This document shows positions 26,652 through 34,922 of a stretch of DNA of 64,000 nt, one piece after another. This DNA comes from Bordetella parapertussis. Its GTDB lineage: Bacteria > Pseudomonadota > Gammaproteobacteria > Burkholderiales > Burkholderiaceae_B. The stretch covers positions 74,382-138,381 of the forward strand of contig CAMDFD010000010.1 of assembly GCA_945897365.1 (NCBI GenBank), given 5' to 3'. Under the pieces are notes generated by a model. The model was not told the origin of the DNA and did no database searches. It saw only the letters and a program-made list of their open reading frames with translations. Position 1 is the stretch's first letter. Every line of letters begins with the position of its first letter. Made by a program: the position numbers and the translations under genes.

Positions 26652-28761
26652 GGATCAGCGCGTTAGCATCTACAGGTAATAAAAAGCCTTCTTTTGTTGC
26701 GCGCTCAGAAGCCTTTATCACAGCTGCGACATAGCCCTCGTGATTGCCATAACGCTCCTCCAAAGACAAGCGCGGATCTTGATTTGCTTGACGCTCAGCC
26801 GCAGTCCGTGCAAAAGGAATCATTCCACCAACATAATTACAAATCTGATGTTTATGAAAGGGCTTTACTCCGTCAGCCGTGATGTTCCATCCTAAATACG
26901 TTCCAAGAGGCGCATCGAGCAATACGACGGGCACACCACCTAGTTCGTTGCCATCTAGATTCACCTTCGGAGCGAACATTTTTATGACTTGTTTGACAGG
27001 TGGTGGGGCATTTGTCGGGATGCCAGAAACATCTAACGCATTGAATTGAGGGCCCCAGTCATAATCCAACACACTCATGATGAAATCGGGTTCAGGCACC
27101 GTGGGACGTAAGCCTGGCAAAGTGGGGAAACCGATATCTTTCTTGTTGGCCAAAGCGAGGGTGCCACTTTGTTCGCCTGGTTTTGGAGCCAGTGTTGGAT
27201 AGCGGCTAGGTGGTGGTTCGGTACCTTTCATGACCCAATCTCGAAAATGTACGCGAATTGCATTGACCGTCTCAGTGTGCGGGACAGGATTGGCAGGCAA
27301 AATGCCAACCCCAAAGTTATTTCCTGGACAGACGGCTGGCGTTTTCGGCAAGCCTACACCGGGCAGACTTGTGTCAAAACCGCCTGCACCACCACCGTGA
27401 TGACTGCTGGCAATGTAATACCGTCTGACGGTGCTTGGAAGCGGAAGATCTTGTTTGCCATCGGTACCCACCCATTCTGGTGTGAGCTTGAGCGCCCAAA
27501 CCTCGGCAGAACCGAAATGCTCAATAATTTTGGGACAGGTGTTGGATGCAGTGCAGCGATCTAGAATACCTGCAGCAGGTAAACCTCGGATGGGGTCTGG
27601 ATGAGGGAGCCACCATTGCGGTCCTTCACTGCCTGCTTGATAAAGTTCAAGCACGCCATCGGATTGTGCCCAGCGAAAGTTCAGCGCGATGCGACGTCCG
27701 GCAATGATCGGCCACATTCCATCATGCACGATGCCTCCGTGTTCAGCTTGATTAAAGCCAAGGTGAAGCCAGCCTCTTAGAAAATTTCCCGACTGAGAAA
27801 CACCCCTTCCAATGCTGTGTTTAGGTATGCCAGCAACTGGGTTAGAGGTTCCTGAATCATCTTTGGTTGCTTTTTTGAAAAAGTCACCTACATCTCGCCA
27901 TGCGGCAAAGCCGATTCCTAAAACATAAGGATCAGCAGCAGTAAAAACGACCTGGTACAGACGTTTGGGATCAAAGCCGTCTTTTAAGCAAATCTGCGTA
28001 GCATCGGGTGTGCCAGGAAATGGCGTTTTGTCATCGCATTTACCCCAGGCCCAAGCTGAGTCGGAGATGCGAATCTCATCCATGACTTGTCCGTGCATGC
28101 CTTCGCCGCCCCTCGAAGTCAGTTTTGATTTTGATGTGTCAAGTGAAATTGGCTTGTAAGGAAGCGGATTACTTTGCACGATCAGTGGTTGTGATGCCTT
28201 GCCTGAACGATTGACGATACGCCCAAATACTTCGCCCGTAACAGGATCACCATTGGGTAGGCGTGCGACGGGCACTTCAAGGAACTGACCTGTCTTGGCG
28301 GAATTGACAGGACGCACGCGAGTGTTGCCACTATTGTCACCTTGCCAGGCACTTGCTAGAAAAATGTCACCTAGCTCCTGCTCCCTCGGGGAAAAAGGAT
28401 AGACACGACCGCGATTGGGTACATCGTGCCATAGCAACCCACTTGCCTGACTCAGATCGACGGGTTTGTGTATCACAAAGGAGGCCACATATCGAACCTT
28501 GCCATCTGGACTCTTGGCGAGCTCGATATCTTGAATGAGTGCATTTTGCGGCAGCTTGGGATCGAGCTCGCCAAATGCTCGTCCAGCGATTGTTTCATAG
28601 GCAATAGGACGGATCATATCGACAGCAGGTTTAGCCATCGGCGTCACTTCATCAATCACAATTTTTGTGACGCGCGCTTCTGACGATGTAGCGCCTAACA
28701 GGCCAAGAGTGCTGGCGAATAGTGCTGAAAAAAGTATTCTTTTTTTGCTTTGGGATTCCAT
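26620..28761 (-). CDS. Exported alpha/beta hydrolase-domain protein, 713 residues
   Basis: A large secreted protein. A signal peptide (KKRILFSALFASTLGLLGATSSEA) is cleaved near residue 29. The body matches the alpha/beta hydrolase-domain family I know as PF20091, with SGLLWHDVPNRGRVYPFSP, a nucleophile elbow in GRGVSQSGNFLRGWLH and the family segments HHGGGAGGFD and GTYLGWNI. Members are often annotated only as hydrolases; esterase activity is plausible but untested. It is preceded 18 bases upstream by the nucleosidase gene, and no sorting signal other than the signal peptide is seen. Confidence 0.82.
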   Translation of the reverse strand: MESQSKKRILFSALFASTLGLLGATSSEARVTKIVIDEVTPMAKPAVDMIRPIAYETIAGRAFGELDPKLPQNALIQDIELAKSPDGKVRYVASFVIHKPVDLSQASGLLWHDVPNRGRVYPFSPREQELGDIFLASAWQGDNSGNTRVRPVNSAKTGQFLEVPVARLPNGDPVTGEVFGRIVNRSGKASQPLIVQSNPLPYKPISLDTSKSKLTSRGGEGMHGQVMDEIRISDSAWAWGKCDDKTPFPGTPDATQICLKDGFDPKRLYQVVFTAADPYVLGIGFAAWRDVGDFFKKATKDDSGTSNPVAGIPKHSIGRGVSQSGNFLRGWLHLGFNQAEHGGIVHDGMWPIIAGRRIALNFRWAQSDGVLELYQAGSEGPQWWLPHPDPIRGLPAAGILDRCTASNTCPKIIEHFGSAEVWALKLTPEWVGTDGKQDLPLPSTVRRYYIASSHHGGGAGGFDTSLPGVGLPKTPAVCPGNNFGVGILPANPVPHTETVNAIRVHFRDWVMKGTEPPPSRYPTLAPKPGEQSGTLALANKKDIGFPTLPGLRPTVPEPDFIMSVLDYDWGPQFNALDVSGIPTNAPPPVKQVIKMFAPKVNLDGNELGGVPVVLLDAPLGTYLGWNITADGVKPFHKHQICNYVGGMIPFARTAAERQANQDPRLSLEERYGNHEGYVAAVIKASERATKEGFLLPVDANALIQKAKASKVLR

Positions 28762-28779
28762 ACTGTCTCCTAGGTATTG

Positions 28780-29349
28780 TTATTTGGTGATTTGATGCAA
28801 CTCCAACAGCTTTTCTAAAAAGAGTGCTTCGCCGTGGTTGACTTTCTCGTGCCAGACCTGACCTGACACTTCGTTCGTAAAGTCAGTCACATATTTGTAC
28901 GAGAGCCACGGCAGTCCGTGCGCATGGGCGACCGTGGCGATCGCGAAGAGTTCCATATCCACCACGTGGATGCCTTGCTCTTGAAGCCAGGGATCTTTTG
29001 TGGTCACAAAGCTATCGCCTGTGCCGCAAGTATGCGTGCCTTGGTGCGAAAAATATTCGTATGGACGTTCACAAAAGGGGACACGTCCACGAGGCGAGAG
29101 TGGCTCGGCGATCATGTCACGTTGCACCACGCGCTTGATCTCAAGCAGGCCCGAGACGTCTTCACTGACTGCGCCGACTGTACCAAAGTTCACGATGAGT
29201 GATGGACGTGTGTGTGCGATCGCTTGCAGCGCAGTCATCGTGGCATTGATCTTACCAATGCCTGTATAAAAAACCTGGACGCCTGAGGGCATGCTCGAAT
29301 GATCAAGCTCGGCGCGCAGCGCGGTCAGGACGATCAGGTGAGTGTGCAT
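28780..29349 (-). CDS. MTA/SAH nucleosidase-family protein
   Basis: A 189-residue member of the nucleoside phosphorylase superfamily, shorter than E. coli MtnN (about 232). The start MHTHLIVLTALRAELDHS, the glycine-rich FYTGIGKINAT, NFGTVGAVSEDV and the ribose-binding VDMELFAIATVAHAHG with SYKYVTD match 5'-methylthioadenosine/S-adenosylhomocysteine nucleosidases. I start at ATG 29349, because the longer open frame runs into the thioesterase gene. It would salvage adenine from SAM by-products. It lies 40 bases after the thioesterase gene. Confidence 0.8.
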   Translation of the reverse strand: MHTHLIVLTALRAELDHSSMPSGVQVFYTGIGKINATMTALQAIAHTRPSLIVNFGTVGAVSEDVSGLLEIKRVVQRDMIAEPLSPRGRVPFCERPYEYFSHQGTHTCGTGDSFVTTKDPWLQEQGIHVVDMELFAIATVAHAHGLPWLSYKYVTDFTNEVSGQVWHEKVNHGEALFLEKLLELHQITK

Positions 29350-29389
29350 AATGCTGTGGTGTGTGAGTATTAAAGGCTTGGCTGGAGAT

Positions 29390-29833
29390 TCATGCGTCTT
29401 TCTTGGGCCAGAGTACCATTTGTGTGCAACGGAAAATCGCGATTTTCTTGTCTGTTGCAGCATCCGTGACGACTGCGTCCCAAACTTGGGTATTGCCGCC
29501 GAGGTGTTGCGCTGTTGCGGTGCAGCAGATGATAGCGCCTTCGCCTCGAACAGTCCCTAAATGGTTGCTTTTGAGCTCAATGGTTGTAAAAGACACCGCA
29601 CCCTCGGGCAGGTGGGCAATGGTGGCGTAGCCGCAGGTCGTATCGGCCAGGGCGATGACGCTTGCGGCATGCAGATAGGTGTTGGGGGCGAAATGGACTT
29701 TGCGCAGCTTCATCTGGCTGTTAAGCGACCCCTCAGAGAGTTCCAGCATCTCTACCCCCATCAGGCCAGGGAGGTTTTCACCGCTACGTTGATTGAGTTC
29801 GTCGACAGTGATCGTGGGGCGAAGCTTGGGCAT
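29390..29833 (-). CDS. PaaI-family hotdog thioesterase
   Basis: A 147-residue single hotdog-domain protein. The helix-turn sequence HFAPNTYLHAASVIALADTTCGYATI and the strand FTTIELKSNHLGTVRGEGAIICC are typical of PaaI/YbgC-like acyl-CoA thioesterases. It probably hydrolyses a CoA thioester; the acyl group is unknown. It is divergent from the serine hydrolase gene with 82 bases between starts and heads a minus-strand group with the nucleosidase and perhaps the large hydrolase. Confidence 0.85.
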   Translation of the reverse strand: MPKLRPTITVDELNQRSGENLPGLMGVEMLELSEGSLNSQMKLRKVHFAPNTYLHAASVIALADTTCGYATIAHLPEGAVSFTTIELKSNHLGTVRGEGAIICCTATAQHLGGNTQVWDAVVTDAATDKKIAIFRCTQMVLWPKKDA

Positions 29834-29915
29834 ACAACAGATTCCTGAGGGTGAGAGGGTTGATTTAACGTAAGATTATGCCGTAACTGAACCCGACTGA
29901 CTTAAGTGGACCGCT

Positions 29916-31133
29916 ATGACATCGACTTCTGCAACTTCCGCGCGCCCTGGCCCTGAATACGAAGCGCATGTGCGCCAAGGTTTTTCGCAGTCCAGGCTCG
30001 AGCGTCTCGGCCTCTCCATCGAGGAGCAGATCGCCACCGGAATTTTCCCGGGTGCCGTCACCATGGTGCTGCGCAATGATGAGTGCGTGCATTTCGAAGC
30101 CTACGGACACCAAGACGCTGCCTGTACGATACCGATGGCGCGCGATTCGATTTTTCGGCTCGCCTCGATGACCAAACCACTTGTGACGGTAGCTGCCATG
30201 ATGTTGGTCGAGCGCGGACGTTTTAATTTGTATGACCCCATCACAAACTGGCTCCCGGAGCTTAAAGATCTCAAGGTTGAGACGCCCAATGGGGACGTGC
30301 CATTGATTCGTCCCATCACGGTTCAAGATTTGATGCGACACTCCGCCGGATTTGTGCATGGTGATCGGGCTCAGTCACCCCGGATCAGAAAGTTGTATGA
30401 CGAATTGCAGATTGAAGCCAACAAGAAAGACATCCTTGGCGATCAGATGCTCAAAAATCTGGGTACCATCCCACTCGCGAGTCAGCCCGGCACGCACTGG
30501 GAGTATTCGATCGCAGTCGATGTGTTGGGACTGTTGCTCGAACGCGTTGAAAACAAGACGCTTGAGGAGATTCTCAATACATTGTTGATTAAGCCTCTTG
30601 GCATGAAAGACACCTCATGGTGGCTGGAGCCTGAGCGGATCGGCAGACTCGCCGAGGCGCCTGACTCGGATCCGCTTAAAGCCAAAATGCTCATTGCGTA
30701 TCGTCAAACCACCAACCCCGTGGGCCGTACCTATCTTCGAGGTGGGGCAGGTCTGCTTGGTACGGCTGCGGATTACATGCGATTTTTACAGATGATGTTG
30801 CGTGGAGGAGAGCTCGATGGCAGGCGCTACTTATCACGTCGCACAGTCGAATTCATGTGCTCTGAACATACGGTTGGAATGACGGGCTCGACCCATGCCA
30901 ATACTGGACCCGGTTACGGTTTTGGACTTGGCTTTGCAGTCCGGCTTAATCAGGGCATGTGCTGGGTTCCCGGCTCTCTCGGTGAGTCCCTCTGGTCTGG
31001 CGTTTGGGGGACCAGCTTTTGGCTCGACTACAAGGAAAACCTGACCGCTCTGATTTTGACGCAGGGACCGACACACAAAATTCAAAGTCGCATGCTTTAT
31101 AAAACGCTGGTGTATTCGGCGCTGGTGAAGTGA
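29916..31133 (+). CDS. Serine hydrolase, beta-lactamase/esterase family
   Basis: A 405-residue class C beta-lactamase-like protein without a signal peptide, so probably cytosolic. The SxxK nucleophile is in RLASMTKPLVTVAAMM, the Tyr motif is EYSIAVDVLGLLLE and the third region is GPGYGFGLGFAV. It resembles EstB-type esterases and D-aminopeptidase-like enzymes more than true beta-lactamases. It opens a plus-strand run of seven genes; its last codons overlap the ribosome-binding region of the next gene, suggesting cotranscription. Substrate unknown, but an ester or lactone feeding the downstream dehydrogenases is a reasonable guess. Confidence 0.85.
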   Translation: MTSTSATSARPGPEYEAHVRQGFSQSRLERLGLSIEEQIATGIFPGAVTMVLRNDECVHFEAYGHQDAACTIPMARDSIFRLASMTKPLVTVAAMMLVERGRFNLYDPITNWLPELKDLKVETPNGDVPLIRPITVQDLMRHSAGFVHGDRAQSPRIRKLYDELQIEANKKDILGDQMLKNLGTIPLASQPGTHWEYSIAVDVLGLLLERVENKTLEEILNTLLIKPLGMKDTSWWLEPERIGRLAEAPDSDPLKAKMLIAYRQTTNPVGRTYLRGGAGLLGTAADYMRFLQMMLRGGELDGRRYLSRRTVEFMCSEHTVGMTGSTHANTGPGYGFGLGFAVRLNQGMCWVPGSLGESLWSGVWGTSFWLDYKENLTALILTQGPTHKIQSRMLYKTLVYSALVK

Positions 31134-31138
31134 TCAAG

Positions 31139-32200
31139 ATGAATCTGAACGAAAAAGAGTTCACGCTTAATCAACCTCTTGATCCCGAGCGTGTAAAAGC
31201 CCTCGCTGCCGCAGTCTATCGCAGCATCGGTGTGCCCGAGCAGGAAGCTTGGCTGGCTGCGGACACCTTGGTTCAGGCCGACTTATGGGGACACCAGTCG
31301 CACGGTATGCTGCGACTAGGTTGGTATTACGCGCGTCTCGAGTCGGGCGCTATGAAAGCGCATACCCAGACAACGCTCGAAGTCGACGCGGGTGCGGTTG
31401 CGGTGATGGATGGGCATGATGGTGTGGGTCAGGTCATCACGCGCCGCGCTGTCGATGAGGCTGTCACCCGCGCGCGTAAGCACGGTGTCGGGATTGTTTC
31501 GATACGCAATTCCAATCATTTCGGTACATGCATGTACTACACGCGTATAGCGGCTGAGCAAGGCTGCATCATGATGTTGATGAGTAATGCAGGACCCAAT
31601 ATGGCGCCGTGGGGTGGTTTGAAAAAGAAGATCGGCACCAATCCTTGGTCGATCGCAGTGCCGGGTGGTACCTATGGACCTGTTGTCATGGATATGGCCA
31701 ACTCAGGTGTGGCCCGAGGCAAGATTTATCTCGCCAATAAACGGCGCCAGTCGATTCCTGACTATTGGGCGGTCGATGCGCGAGGTCGTCCCACCACGGA
31801 TCCCAAAGAAGCCTTGGAGGGCTTTATCCTTCCGATGGCGGGCCACAAGGGCTATGTAATGGGCGTGATGGTGGATATTTTGTCTGGTGTTTTATCAGGT
31901 AGCCAGTTTCTCGATACCGTTCACGGTCCCTATGATCCGACCAACCGCAGCGGTGCAGGTCACTTTATGGTGGCGATGAATGTTGCAGCGTTTCAGCCAC
32001 TAACCGATTTTGAGCAACGTATCGATGCTTACATCCGCTCTTTAAAAGACGTGCCGTTAGCCGAAGGACACGAGCAGGTCTACTACCCGGGAGAAATGGA
32101 AAAGTTGGCCGATCTTAACAATCGCAAGCAAGGCCTGATTTTGCCTGAAGATACGCTCTCAGATGTGCTCCGTGTGGCCAGACAGGCAGGTGTTTTGTAG
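31139..32200 (+). CDS. Ldh-family NAD(P)-dependent 2-hydroxyacid dehydrogenase
   Basis: A 353-residue member of the malate/L-lactate/sulfolactate/ureidoglycolate dehydrogenase family, which has a fold distinct from classical MDH. Characteristic segments are LWGHQSHGMLRLGWYYARLESG (catalytic His), IRNSNHFGTCMYYTRIA and SNAGPNMAPWGG with KIGTNPWSIAVP. The late GHKGYVMGVMVDILSGVLSG binds the cofactor. I use ATG 31139; the GTG at 31130 overlaps the preceding stop. The substrate is probably a 2-hydroxy or 2-keto acid. A cupin follows after 39 bases. Confidence 0.88.
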   Translation: MNLNEKEFTLNQPLDPERVKALAAAVYRSIGVPEQEAWLAADTLVQADLWGHQSHGMLRLGWYYARLESGAMKAHTQTTLEVDAGAVAVMDGHDGVGQVITRRAVDEAVTRARKHGVGIVSIRNSNHFGTCMYYTRIAAEQGCIMMLMSNAGPNMAPWGGLKKKIGTNPWSIAVPGGTYGPVVMDMANSGVARGKIYLANKRRQSIPDYWAVDARGRPTTDPKEALEGFILPMAGHKGYVMGVMVDILSGVLSGSQFLDTVHGPYDPTNRSGAGHFMVAMNVAAFQPLTDFEQRIDAYIRSLKDVPLAEGHEQVYYPGEMEKLADLNNRKQGLILPEDTLSDVLRVARQAGVL

Positions 32201-32239
32201 AAATATTTATATTTAAAAATACACTAAAGGGAAGAGACA

Positions 32240-32608
32240 ATGGAATTCAGTATTCAACACGCGAAGGATAAGCCTTTTACGCACGATGGTTTACGTGAGT
32301 ATTTTGATTACCGTGACCTCGGAATCTTTGATTCAACCAAGGGGGCTGCAGTGATGCATGTCATCCGTGCAACCAAAGGCTGCAACGCGACAGGGGAGTG
32401 GCATCGCCATGAATTGAACTTCCAATTTGTCTATGTGCTCAAGGGCTGGGCCATTTTTGAATACGAAGGTCACGGCGAGCATAAACTCGTCGAAGGGACT
32501 TGCGTGCATCAACCACCCCATATTCGCCATCGTGAAATTAGTCATTCGGATGATTTTGAAGTACTTGAGATCGTCTTGCCAGGTCAGTTTAAAACGGTTG
32601 CAATGTGA
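32240..32608 (+). CDS. Cupin-domain protein
   Basis: A single-domain cupin of 122 residues. Cupin motif 1 is present as GEWHRHELNFQFVYVLKGWAIFEYEG and motif 2 as GTCVHQPPHIRHREI, giving a His-rich metal site. Small cupins like this often act as isomerases or regulators in sugar-acid and organic-acid pathways, but the activity cannot be told here. AAGGGAAGAGA gives it a good ribosome site. Its stop overlaps the GTG start of the next gene. Confidence 0.85.
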   Translation: MEFSIQHAKDKPFTHDGLREYFDYRDLGIFDSTKGAAVMHVIRATKGCNATGEWHRHELNFQFVYVLKGWAIFEYEGHGEHKLVEGTCVHQPPHIRHREISHSDDFEVLEIVLPGQFKTVAM

Positions 32609-33648
32609 GTGTGACGCGACGGCGTTTGCTCGGCGCGCTCGGTGTTGTTGGTATCACGGGCGCGAGTGTGTTGGGTGATCCGCGTCGCAGTATGGCGCAA
32701 GTCCGTCAAGACCTAAAAGAGAACGCCACAGCGTCTGACCCTGCGGTCGTGTCCATCAAAAACCCTAGAACAGGCCGTTCGATCAAGCTGCGCGCACGCT
32801 TGCCTGTGGCACAGGTCCCGACAGGAATGATTCTTTACTCGCCCGGCCTGGGAAGTGGCGTCTCTAATGGTGAGGCCTGGTGCGAGGCCTGGCGTCAAGC
32901 AGGCTACCTTGTGGTGACGCTTGCGCATCCTGTGACCGATGATTCTCTTTGGCGAACCAGTGACAAGCAGAGTTTCAAAGCCAATATGCAACTGGCACTC
33001 GCCGGACCGCAATATGGTTTACGCGTGTCCGACTGTAGCTTTGCGTTAGACCACTGCTTACAGTCTGCACAACTCGCCCCCTATATCGATCCAGAAAAGA
33101 TTGGCTTGGCCGGTCACTCTTATGGCGCGCTCACAGCCCAAACGATTGCGGGACAGCCCCTTGGCGCAAATAGCATGCGGGATCCTCGGATCAAGGCAGC
33201 CATTGCGTTTTCGCCGGGAGCGACCTCGCTCGAGCGAGCGCGATCCATGTCCCAGGTCTCGATTCCTTTTTTTTGCATCACGGGTGATCACGATCAGTTT
33301 GTGACGTTTAAAAAGGATGGAGAGGCGATCAAGCTCGGCGTGAGCCTGACAAACCGAGAGTGGGTCTATGCCAACTTGCCCGCAGGAAAAAAACTGCAAC
33401 TCAAGTTACGTGATGCCGACCACATGAGTTTTGCGGGCGAACCTGTTGATGCGCTGCACTTTAGTCGCGATATCAAGGTCACTGAATCCGGTCATCAAGC
33501 GCTTTGGGGGCGGGTGAGCCAGATGACAACTGCTTTTTGGGAATATTATTTGGCGGCACCGGGTCATTCCGTGCCATCGACGCCAGAGGCGTTCGAAACT
33601 CGCCTGCGTGCCGTGCTCAGCCCAGGCGATGAATTAAAGTTTGGTTAA
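32605..33648 (+). CDS. Tat-exported alpha/beta hydrolase
   Basis: A 347-residue hydrolase. The start VTRRRLLGALGVVGITGASVL is a twin-arginine signal, so export in folded form is predicted. The catalytic core has ILYSPGLGSGVSNGEAW, the elbow GLAGHSYGALTAQ (Ser) and an Asp in ITGDHDQFV, as in dienelactone-hydrolase or chlorophyllase-like enzymes. GTG at 32605 overlaps the cupin stop, implying translational coupling; GTG 32611 is an alternative start. An exported esterase coupled to a cytosolic dehydrogenase and aldolase suggests the pathway begins with hydrolysis of an external ester. Confidence 0.83.
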   Translation: MSVTRRRLLGALGVVGITGASVLGDPRRSMAQVRQDLKENATASDPAVVSIKNPRTGRSIKLRARLPVAQVPTGMILYSPGLGSGVSNGEAWCEAWRQAGYLVVTLAHPVTDDSLWRTSDKQSFKANMQLALAGPQYGLRVSDCSFALDHCLQSAQLAPYIDPEKIGLAGHSYGALTAQTIAGQPLGANSMRDPRIKAAIAFSPGATSLERARSMSQVSIPFFCITGDHDQFVTFKKDGEAIKLGVSLTNREWVYANLPAGKKLQLKLRDADHMSFAGEPVDALHFSRDIKVTESGHQALWGRVSQMTTAFWEYYLAAPGHSVPSTPEAFETRLRAVLSPGDELKFG

Positions 33649-33698
33649 CCTGCTTTGGCTAAACCTACGACTAAATTGATTTACTCTTATTGATTGTC

Positions 33699-33710
33699 AT
33701 GATTAATCAT
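33699..33710. promoter_or_regulatory. Perfect 12-bp palindrome before the second IDH-type gene
   Basis: ATGATTAATCAT lies 18 bases before the start codon in an 80-base AT-rich gap. This is a good place for an operator, suggesting that the last three genes of the cluster have their own promoter. No cognate regulator is nearby. Confidence 0.4.
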
Positions 33711-33728
33711 TTAACCTAGAGACCCATT

Positions 33729-34790
33729 ATGAAAATTATTGTGCTGCCAGGTGATGGCATTGGTGTGGAAACAGTCTCAGTCGCGGTCGACGCGTTAGAG
33801 TTTGTTTCTAAAAAATTCAAGCTTGACGTGTTGCTTAAGCACGATATCGCTGGTCACGAGAGCCTTAAAAAGCACGGCACCACGATTCATGCTGGCTTAC
33901 TCGAGTCTGTTAAAAATGCGGATGGTTTGATTTTAGGTCCGATGGCCACCTACGATTTCAAAGACGAAGCCAAAGGTGAAATCAATCCATCAAAGTTTTT
34001 CCGTAAGAGCTTGGATCTGTATGCCAACATTCGTCCCGCAAAGACCTTTCCGGGTTGCGGCACCGCTCACAAGCCACTAGATCTCGTCGTTGTACGTGAA
34101 AACACTGAAGGCTTTTACGCTGATCGCAATATCGAGTCGGGTGGCAGCGAAATGCTGATCACACCAGATGTTGTGGTCTCCTTGCGTCGTATCACTCGCC
34201 TCTGTTGCGAGCGGATCGCACGGTCAGCGTTCGAACTCGCCATGACCCGCAGAAAGCATGTCACCGTGGTGCATAAAGCCAACGTGTTGCGACTCGGTGA
34301 TGGCATGTTTATCGATTCTTGCCGCTTGATTGGTCAAGAGTTTCCTGAGGTGCAAATCGAGGAAATTATTGTTGATGCCATGATGGCGCATGTCGTACGG
34401 ACGCCTGAGCGCTACGACGTTCTGGTGACTACAAATATGTTTGGCGATATTTTGTCCGACTTGACCTCCGAGCTTTCTGGCAGTTTGGGGATGGCGGGTT
34501 CGATCAATGCGGGAGATCACTACGCTATGGCGCAAGCAGCGCATGGTTCGGCGCCTGATATCGCTGGCAAAAACCTCGCGAATCCCTTCTCACAGGTCTG
34601 GTCTGTCGCGATGCTACTGAATTGGTATGGTCAACGTCAAAACAAGCCCCAGTTCGTGACCGCTGCACAAGTGATGGAAACTGCGATGGCAGAAGCGATT
34701 GCCGCCGGTGAATCAACCAAAGATATTGGTGGCAAGCTCGGAACAAAAGAGACCGGTCAGGCTTTGTTGGAGCGCTTGGCCAAGGCATAA
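33729..34790 (+). CDS. Isocitrate/isopropylmalate dehydrogenase-family enzyme (second copy)
   Basis: A 353-residue beta-decarboxylating dehydrogenase with IIVLPGDGIGVETV, VVRENTEGFYADRN, the lysine in VVHKANVLRLGDGM, TTNMFGDILSDLTSE and AAHGSAPDIAGKNLANP. It belongs to the same family as the enzyme at 8918 but to a different branch (shorter loops, different cofactor-side sequence). Neighbouring DHDPS-family and RraA-family lyases point to catabolism of a hydroxy-dicarboxylate rather than leucine synthesis. It is separated by 80 bases from the preceding gene, with a palindrome in the gap. Confidence 0.88.
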   Translation: MKIIVLPGDGIGVETVSVAVDALEFVSKKFKLDVLLKHDIAGHESLKKHGTTIHAGLLESVKNADGLILGPMATYDFKDEAKGEINPSKFFRKSLDLYANIRPAKTFPGCGTAHKPLDLVVVRENTEGFYADRNIESGGSEMLITPDVVVSLRRITRLCCERIARSAFELAMTRRKHVTVVHKANVLRLGDGMFIDSCRLIGQEFPEVQIEEIIVDAMMAHVVRTPERYDVLVTTNMFGDILSDLTSELSGSLGMAGSINAGDHYAMAQAAHGSAPDIAGKNLANPFSQVWSVAMLLNWYGQRQNKPQFVTAAQVMETAMAEAIAAGESTKDIGGKLGTKETGQALLERLAKA

Positions 34791-34810
34791 ACGATAGCGT
34801 CGAGATACCC

Positions 34811-34837
34811 CCCTAGGTGCGTAGACCATTCCTAGGG
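34811..34837. repeat. Inverted repeat with two CCTAGG sites
   Basis: CCCTAGG (34811-34817) and CCTAGGG (34831-34837) flank a 13-base spacer in the 132-base gap before the lyase gene. There is no T tract, so it is more like an operator or mRNA hairpin than a terminator. CCTAGG is a rare hexamer in many bacterial genomes. Confidence 0.4.
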
Positions 34838-34922
34838 CGTCCTTTGTGCTAACGTAACGCGCACCGCGATATCCTGTTAGATTGAATCTCTCAGGTTGTT
34901 AAAAAGACAAGGAATCACTGCA

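Noticed and set aside
29916..31133. Beta-lactamase resistance gene
   Set aside because: It has an SxxK motif but no signal peptide, and the second and third motifs fit EstB-type esterases better than class C beta-lactamases.
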